Positions 58,268 to 64,000 of a DNA stretch of 64,000 nt are shown here, piece after piece; the stretch's first letter is position 1, and every line of letters starts with the position of its first letter. The notes under the pieces are model-generated. The model did no database searches and was not told where the DNA came from. It saw only the letters and a list, made by a program, of their open reading frames with translations. Made by a program: the position numbers and the translations under genes. The DNA comes from Candidatus Merdivicinus faecavium (GTDB lineage: Bacteria; Bacillota; Clostridia; Oscillospirales; Ruminococcaceae). The stretch covers positions 56,230 to 120,229 of the forward strand of contig DVKD01000015.1 of assembly GCA_018716285.1 (NCBI GenBank). The letters are read 5' to 3'.

Positions 58268-60097
58268 TCAGTCCGCGCCGGCCCCGTATTCCCGGATGCA
58301 GGCGAGGAATTCTTCCCCGTACCGCTCTGCCTTGACCGCGCCGACGCCGGAAACCCGCAGGAATTCCGCCATCGAGCGCGGCTTTTTGGCCGCCATGTCG
58401 GAGAGGGCGGCGTTGGAGAAGATGATGTAGGCCGGGACCCGGGCCTGCTGGGCGAGCCGCGTCCGCAGCGCCTTGAGGGCGGAGAAGAGCCCCGCGTCCG
58501 GCGATGCGGGGAAGGCTAGGGCGGCCGGAGCAGGCTCCCGCTCCTTTTTGACCCGCAAAAAGACCTGCTTCCCCTCAAAAAGGACCTCCCGGGCGGCCGG
58601 GGTCAGCCGCAGGACATGGTATTTCTTCTCGTCGATGAGGAGAAAGCCCTGCTCCGCGAGCGCGCCGATGCACTCGCGGACAAAGCCGCGCCCCTCCTCC
58701 CGCAGCAGGCCGTAGGTCGGCAGCCTGTCGAGCCCGAGCGAGAAAATCCGCTGATCCTTTGAGCCGGACAGGATCCGGCCGTAGAGGGCGGCGCCGACGC
58801 TGTACCCGAGCAGCCGCTCGGTCCGCACGACGCAGGAGAGGATCTTCTGGGCGGGGACGGTGATGTCCAGCAGCTCGTACTCGGAGCGGCAGTTTCCGCA
58901 GTTCCCGCAGGGGGAGTCCTGCTCCTGCCCGAAATAGCGCAGGATGTACTGCCGCAGGCAGCCGGCCGTTTTGCAGTAGCCGGTCATCCGGTCGAGGCGG
59001 GCGAGGTCGCGGCGGAGAAGCTCCTCCCGCTCCTCCGGGCTGAGGCGGTCGTTTTCCCCGGCGTTCCGGATGAGGAAACGGGCGGTCTGGACGTCCCCGG
59101 CCGAATAGAGGAGGATGCAGGAGGCAGGCTCGCCGTCCCGCCCGGCGCGGCCCGCCTCCTGGTAGTAGCTTTCCAGGTCCTTGGGCATGTTGTAGTGGAT
59201 GACGAAGCTCACGTTCGACTTGTCGATGCCCATGCCGAAGGCGTTGGTCGCGGCCATCACCGGCTTGCGGTCGTAGAGGAAATCCTCCTGGTTTGCCTGC
59301 CGCTCCTCGTCCGGCAGGCCGGCGTGGTAGCGGGCGGCGGGGATGCCGTTCTCGTTTAAGAGGGCGCAGACCTTCTCCACATTGGCCCGGGTGGAGCAGT
59401 AGACGATGCCGCTCTGCCCGCGGCGCGCGCGGACAAGGGAGAGGAGGGCGTCGTTTTTGCGCTTGGGGGCGAGCACCTCAAAAAAGAGGTTCGGGCGGTC
59501 GTAGCCGGTGGTGAGGACCGCCGGGTTCTGCAGCGCGAGCAGCCGGATCATATCCTCCCGCACCTGGGCGGTCGCGGTGGCGGTAAAGGCCCCGACCGCC
59601 GGGCGGCGGGGAAGGCTTGCAAGAAAGGGGGCGATCTGCAGGTAGCTCGGCCGGAAGTCCTGCCCCCACTGGGAGACGCAGTGCGCCTCGTCGACGGCGA
59701 CCAGCTGGATGGGCACCCGCCGGCAGAGGGCGGCAAAGCGGCCGGTTTCCAGCCGTTCGGGCGCGACATAGAGGATGCGCAGCTCCCCGCGCTCCGCCCG
59801 GGCGAACACCTCCTGCACCTGAGCGGGCTCGAGGGCGGAGTGGATGCAGGCCGCGGGGACGCCCGCCTCTTTGAGGGCGCTCACTTGGTCCGCCATCAGC
59901 GAGATGAGGGGGGAGATGACGATTGTCATCCCCTTGCGCAGCAGGGCAGGGACCTGGTAGCAGACCGACTTCCCCGCGCCGGTCGGCATGACGCCCAGCG
60001 CGTCCCGCCCGGCGAGAAGGGCGTCGACGAGCTCCTCCTGCCCGGGGCGGAAGGAGCTGTGGCCGAAATATTGCTGCAAGACGGTGTATTTGTCCAA
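58268..60097 (-). CDS. recQ: ATP-dependent DNA helicase RecQ
   Basis: FGHSSFRPGQEELVDALLAGRDALGVMPTGAGKSVCYQVPAL; VDEAHCVSQWGQDFRPSY; zinc domain and HRDC. Confidence 0.96.
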   Translation of the reverse strand: MDKYTVLQQYFGHSSFRPGQEELVDALLAGRDALGVMPTGAGKSVCYQVPALLRKGMTIVISPLISLMADQVSALKEAGVPAACIHSALEPAQVQEVFARAERGELRILYVAPERLETGRFAALCRRVPIQLVAVDEAHCVSQWGQDFRPSYLQIAPFLASLPRRPAVGAFTATATAQVREDMIRLLALQNPAVLTTGYDRPNLFFEVLAPKRKNDALLSLVRARRGQSGIVYCSTRANVEKVCALLNENGIPAARYHAGLPDEERQANQEDFLYDRKPVMAATNAFGMGIDKSNVSFVIHYNMPKDLESYYQEAGRAGRDGEPASCILLYSAGDVQTARFLIRNAGENDRLSPEEREELLRRDLARLDRMTGYCKTAGCLRQYILRYFGQEQDSPCGNCGNCRSEYELLDITVPAQKILSCVVRTERLLGYSVGAALYGRILSGSKDQRIFSLGLDRLPTYGLLREEGRGFVRECIGALAEQGFLLIDEKKYHVLRLTPAAREVLFEGKQVFLRVKKEREPAPAALAFPASPDAGLFSALKALRTRLAQQARVPAYIIFSNAALSDMAAKKPRSMAEFLRVSGVGAVKAERYGEEFLACIREYGAGAD

Positions 60098-60141
60098 GGT
60101 GGCAGCCTCCGTTTCCGGCGGGATCTTCCCTTCCGGTTTTC

Positions 60142-60708
60142 ATGTTCTCAAAGGGAATCCGGAAGGATTCCGAGGGGGCGTTTGCCCCCGCGCTTTCGCC
60201 AGAAAGCCTTTGCGGTTATTATTCTGCGGGCGGAAATCCGGCAGGATTTTCAGGCGCGCGCAGCCGCCTGTGTTTTGCGTGAGCAAAACCGGACGCAGAA
60301 CAATGTTCTCAAAGGGAATCCGAAAGGATTCCGAGGGGGCATTTGCCCCCTGCGCTTTCGCAGAAAGCCTTTGCGGTTATTATTCTGCGGGCGGAAATCC
60401 GGCAGGATTTTCAGGCGCGCGCAGCCGCCTGTGTTTTGCGTGAGCAAAACCGGACGCAGAACAATGTTCTCAAAGGGAATCCGGAAGGATTCCGAGGGGG
60501 CGTTTGCCCCCGCGCTTTCGCCAGAAAGCCTTTGCGGTTATTATACCATGGCCGCAAATCCGCAGGATTTGAAGGCGGGCTTGCCCGCCGCAGTTTTGCG
60601 TCAGCAAAACCGGGCATGATACAATGTTCTCAAAGGGAATCCGGAAGGATTCCGAGGGGGCGTTTGCCCCCGCGCTTTCGCCAGAAAGCCTTTGCGGTTA
60701 TTATACCA
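60142..60708. repeat. Multi-hairpin tandem repeat array (A-B-A-B-A-B'-A; period about 160-161 bp)
   Basis: ATGTTCTCAAAGGGAATCC starts at 60142, 60303, 60464, 60624; several short hairpins per unit. Confidence 0.95.
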
Positions 60709-60767
60709 GATTTTTGAGAAAAAGGGAAGAGCCCCGCCCGGAGGGACGGAGCTCTCGCCCGGCTGCC

Positions 60768-61502
60768 TTACGAAAGGGAAGCTTCTTCCGCGACCCGGAT
60801 CGCCTCCTCACGGGAGAGGTCTCCGATGAGGTAGTACTGACAGCGGCCGTCGTGCCAGAGCAGGATGGTGGAGCCCTCCTCCGCGATGCAGACCGCCTCC
60901 TGCCCGTCCTTCAGGGTGAGGCGCTCGGCCGCCGCGTCCTCGATGCCGGCGTAGCTCACGAAGATGGAATCCGGCTGGGTCACCGCGAGGGAAAAGGTGC
61001 GTTCGCCGTTTCGGAAGCAGTAGGTGCGCGCGGCGTCTGCTTCCTCCCCGGTGCCCTCCGCGCCGAACAGGTGGGAGAAGGCGGCGGGCCCCGTCTCATC
61101 CGGCGCAAACCCGTCCGGCAGCCAGCCGAATTCCACCTCCCCGACCGGCTGGGAGTTGAGACGGAAGGGGTAGTAGATCATGATGCTGCCGGCGCCGTCC
61201 TCCGCTGTAAACAGGCTGAGGTTCCACTGGGCAAGCGACTCGACCGCCCCGGCCTGGAGGGCGGTAAAGCCGGCGGCTGAGAGGGCGAAGAGCACCCAGA
61301 CAGCCGCGCGGGAGAGCCCCCGCCGGAGCGCGGCGGCGCGGCGGGTGCGGAGCAGACGGCGTTCAAGCTGCGGGGGGAGCGGTTCGGCGGGCGTTTCCCC
61401 GGCGATCTCCCGGGTGAGCTCGGCTGCCTCCGCGCGGTCGAGCTCGGCAAAAAAGCGGGAAAGCTCCCGGCTTTCCGGGTCGGGGGCATGGCGCTTGTTC
61501 AT
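60768..61502 (-). CDS. Anti-sigma-factor-like (DUF4367-type) membrane protein
   Basis: Overlaps 3' end of sigma-like ORF; single TM; ectodomain ending in SREEAIRVAEEASLS. Confidence 0.6.
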   Translation of the reverse strand: MNKRHAPDPESRELSRFFAELDRAEAAELTREIAGETPAEPLPPQLERRLLRTRRAAALRRGLSRAAVWVLFALSAAGFTALQAGAVESLAQWNLSLFTAEDGAGSIMIYYPFRLNSQPVGEVEFGWLPDGFAPDETGPAAFSHLFGAEGTGEEADAARTYCFRNGERTFSLAVTQPDSIFVSYAGIEDAAAERLTLKDGQEAVCIAEEGSTILLWHDGRCQYYLIGDLSREEAIRVAEEASLS

Positions 61503-62509
61503 TCGGTTCCCTCCTCGTTCATCAAACGGATGGCGCGCTTTTTGGCGCGGCTGATGTAGGTGCGCAGGCTGGCGGTCCGGATGCCGAGCAGGGCGGCCAG
61601 CTCCTCCGGGGTGCGGTCCTCCCGGTAGAGGTAGTGGAGGATGATCCGGTCGGTTTCGGAGAGCTTGTGGAGGTTTTTCCGCAGCCGCTCGAAGCGCTCC
61701 CGCCGCTCCACTTCCTCCTCCACCGGGGAGAGCGGGACGTCCTCCCCGGCGACCTCGTCCGGCTCCAGATCGGAGAGGGGCAGCAGCCGCCTGCGCCGGT
61801 AGTCGACGACGACGCTGCGCATCACCGAGAGGACATAAATATCATTTGCAAAGAAGCTGGGAAAACGGACACTCTTCACGAGTTGCTCGCGCTCTTCTTT
61901 AGAAGGAGTGTGCAGCATAATATTTTTCACATTAGGATTATCGAGATAGAACCATGCGGGAATATCATTGACCTTATTGGCAACGATTACCACAAGATTC
62001 TTAAGGATTCCGCTTGGTGTCCGAACATCCTTTGCGTCCATGGAAACCTGAAGCAGGACAGTATAGCTGTCAATTTCAGACTGTTCCATATTTGTGGGAG
62101 ATGTGATGTATCTCGAAGCAAAATTCATAACAACGACAGTTGCTCTTGTGTTCTGCGTAATTGCAGTTCGGATAATGGATGCAGCAGTTCCATTACGTCC
62201 TTTGAAATCGGCATGTATATGCTGTTCAGATACCGTAGCATTCACCAGATCGGCAAATGACTGTAGGTACCCTTCTTCACAAGTGTTATAGAATCCGCGA
62301 ATGCCATCAAAAAACACAATGTCTTGATAACCGGCGTCTTTGAAGTAGTAATGAAGATATTGCTCCAATCTCAAGACGCTCCCCTTGGGCACACCTCCAT
62401 CAAGGGGATATTGATAACTGTCCAGCACATTGCCTTCCAGAATGATTATGGGCTTGATCTTATTGAAAATATCAAGCTCACGATGCCATTTCGGCAAATA
62501 ATCGCTCAT
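61499..62509 (-). CDS. Chimeric ORF: AAA/P-loop-like N-terminal domain fused to C-terminal part of ECF sigma factor
   Basis: N-part PIIILEGNVLDSYQYP...NLVVIVANKVNDIPAWFYLDNPNVKNIMLHTPSKEEREQLVK; C-part VMRSVVVDYRRRR...LSETDRIILHYLYREDRTPEELAALLGIRTASLRTYISRAKKRAIRLM; GC content changes at junction. Confidence 0.75.
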   Translation of the reverse strand: MSDYLPKWHRELDIFNKIKPIIILEGNVLDSYQYPLDGGVPKGSVLRLEQYLHYYFKDAGYQDIVFFDGIRGFYNTCEEGYLQSFADLVNATVSEQHIHADFKGRNGTAASIIRTAITQNTRATVVVMNFASRYITSPTNMEQSEIDSYTVLLQVSMDAKDVRTPSGILKNLVVIVANKVNDIPAWFYLDNPNVKNIMLHTPSKEEREQLVKSVRFPSFFANDIYVLSVMRSVVVDYRRRRLLPLSDLEPDEVAGEDVPLSPVEEEVERRERFERLRKNLHKLSETDRIILHYLYREDRTPEELAALLGIRTASLRTYISRAKKRAIRLMNEEGTE

Positions 62510-63111
62510 CTATTTTCCAATCCTTTCCCTCTGAGTAGAGTATCTACTTGGTCTTCATATCCTGGCCGGTGAATACCCACGGATATAACACCGTCAAGTG
62601 CGGTGAAATTTTGAATTTCATTTTGTGCAGTTGCAAGGTAACTATAATATTTATCTGCAAGCTGATCATTAAGGATGATAATTCTCTGGTTATCAGAGCC
62701 GCGGAGAATAACGCCGCTGTTGCGCTCTTGAATATATTTGCCATCAATTAACACGCCGATCTGCGATACAATTTCCGGATATTTGAGAAGGATTTCATCG
62801 TAATCGCAACCAGTGTAAACCAGAATATCATTAGAGAGTTTCGTCAATTCCGGAAGCAGCTGCTGCAAAGCAGCGGCCTGCGCAAAGGGATCACCACCGG
62901 TCAGCGTAAACCCATCAACTGGTTGGTGATTGCAGATGTGTTCAATTAGCCTCATTAGTGTATCCAATGTAGTTTTGTAACGTTCTTGAGGTTCCCACAG
63001 TTCCGGGTTGCTGCAGCCAGGGCAATGGTGGTTACACCCATTGAACCAAATACCTATCCGGTTACCCGGTCCCAGCACATTAACAGGATAGAGAATCCTT
63101 GCTATATACAT
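62506..63111 (-). CDS. NrdG-like radical SAM (4Fe-4S single-cluster) protein
   Basis: GIWFNGCNHHCPGCSNPELW (CxxxCxxC); VDGFTLTGGDPFAQAAALQQLL. Confidence 0.9.
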   Translation of the reverse strand: MYIARILYPVNVLGPGNRIGIWFNGCNHHCPGCSNPELWEPQERYKTTLDTLMRLIEHICNHQPVDGFTLTGGDPFAQAAALQQLLPELTKLSNDILVYTGCDYDEILLKYPEIVSQIGVLIDGKYIQERNSGVILRGSDNQRIIILNDQLADKYYSYLATAQNEIQNFTALDGVISVGIHRPGYEDQVDTLLRGKGLENR

Positions 63112-63473
63112 GATCCAATCCTCACTTGGAAATAAGCAGCTTCAGGCTGACGAGATCCATTTTGTTCATTGCCTCCCAAACCAACCTCATCGCCGTCTTT
63201 CAACTCTACCGAGGTATCTCCGGAAATCATCGTATTGTTCACAAAGGTGTAATTTGTGGCGTTACAATTTTTGATTGTCAGAACAGCTGCAGCAATGTCT
63301 AAATTAAGTTCGGCATGTTTTCTGCTAACATAGGTTTTAGTAGAAAGGTACTCGCGCATTTCATTTTCTCTGCCAATAATGGTAGAGCCTTCTTTTATTT
63401 CGTAACCTCTCCGTCTTTTTTCTTTGCCAAGGAATAATGAAAAGATGGACATACCTAACCGAAAAATGGACAT
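63102..63473 (-). CDS. FHA-domain protein, probably 5'-truncated
   Basis: YEIKEGSTIIGRENEMREYLSTKTYVSRKHAELNLD...NATNYTFVNNTMI. Confidence 0.82.
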   Translation of the reverse strand: MSIFRLGMSIFSLFLGKEKRRRGYEIKEGSTIIGRENEMREYLSTKTYVSRKHAELNLDIAAAVLTIKNCNATNYTFVNNTMISGDTSVELKDGDEVGLGGNEQNGSRQPEAAYFQVRIGSCI

Positions 63474-63475
63474 AC
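63445..63475. repeat. Two ATGGACATAC direct repeats, candidate IS21-like terminus
   Basis: ATGGACATAC at 63445-63454 and 63466-63475 (21-bp spacing). Confidence 0.4.
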
Positions 63476-63605
63476 TTCCGACCTTTCGTGAAAAGGTATT
63501 GAGATATAAATCGCAACAGGCTCCGCAGTGACCATTCCGAAGTCGCTGCAGAGCCTGTTATCGTTAAAATGTACGGAAAAACCCTTGTAAATAGGGGCTT
63601 TTGCA

Positions 63606-63661
63606 AAAAGAAACTGGACACCTACTTCGATACACATTGTATCAAAATTGGTGTCCAGTTA
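63606..63661. repeat. Long hairpin downstream of recombinase
   Basis: AACTGGACACC ... GATAC-ACATT-GTATC ... GGTGTCCAGTT. Confidence 0.7.
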
Positions 63662-64000
63662 TGGTGCCGGTGAGCATTCCAAATCCGAACCAGAAGCATC
63701 CCTTTTAGAGGCTTCCTGTATCTCGCTGAAAGTGATTTTCTTCGTTCCGTCCTTATAGTTGAAGGTGATCAGCATTTTATCATCGTAAAGATAAATCGCA
63801 TTGATAAAGGTGTCTATCAGCATTTTCCGGTGGCTCTGCTTGGTGACATCCAACTTGCGGAAACGGTGGAGCCAGAAGGTCATAAATTCGGCGCTGATCT
63901 TGGGAGGTTTGGACAACTGCTCATTGGCAAGACGGGTTTCCAATTCTTCTTTTGCCGCCTCCAATTCTTCAAGGCTCTCTTTCGTGGATTTGGTCAAAAC
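63659..64000 (-). CDS. Large serine recombinase, C-terminal part (continues beyond window)
   Basis: ORF open to window edge; coiled coil, ISAEFMTFWLHRFRKLD, INAIYLYDDKMLITFNYKDGTKKITF, terminal SGSDLECSPAP. Confidence 0.82.
   Translation of the reverse strand, partial: VLTKSTKESLEELEAAKEELETRLANEQLSKPPKISAEFMTFWLHRFRKLDVTKQSHRKMLIDTFINAIYLYDDKMLITFNYKDGTKKITFSEIQEASKRDASGSDLECSPAP

Noticed and set aside
60142-60708. CRISPR array
   Set aside because: Repeat units are about 160 bp with multiple hairpins, no unique spacers, and no cas genes nearby.
59681-60717. Plus-strand ORFs with repeated peptide MFSKGIRKDSEGAFAPALSPESLCGYY
   Set aside because: They are translations of the hairpin repeat array, open by chance because the period (about 160-161 bp) and composition lack stops in some frames; no initiation signal.
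1-64000. tRNA, rRNA or known riboswitch genes
   Set aside because: None was recognised by eye in intergenic regions; no cloverleaf or rRNA sequence was seen, although a covariance search would be more sensitive.

Overview
The window is a 64 kb stretch of a GC-rich Clostridia-like (Firmicutes) chromosome. It runs from an oligopeptide ABC transporter, through a cell-shape block (mreBCD, PBP2, minD-like, mgsA) and a housekeeping block (aspS, maf, dut, U32 peptidase, zapA), to glycogen phosphorylase/malQ, several ABC exporters, an amino-acid ABC importer, a BlaI/M56 pair, perR-rbr and recQ. At about 61.83 kb it passes abruptly into AT-richer mobile DNA: a sigma-factor gene whose 5' part is replaced by an AAA-like ORF, then radical SAM, FHA and serine recombinase genes. 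Most of the window is ordinary core genome. The most interesting observations are: (1) an amino-acid ABC substrate-binding protein whose two sequence halves are in circularly permuted order; (2) a roughly 160-bp multi-hairpin repeat family at two loci (31.45-31.66 kb and 60.14-60.71 kb), with stem-preserving differences between copies and a TGGTATAAT box at its edge; (3) the sigma-factor/AAA-like chimeric ORF at the mobile-element border; (4) an OppF-type ATPase with a roughly 180-aa coiled-coil insertion; (5) a HisRS-like paralog without catalytic motifs at the hisS position next to aspS; (6) a MinD without MinC or MinE in the usual locus; (7) a very large BlaR1-like M56 protein with a roughly 1,000-aa C-terminal region; and (8) a two-ABC-exporter plus DUF1854 module. 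All calls come from reading the sequence; no database searches were run.
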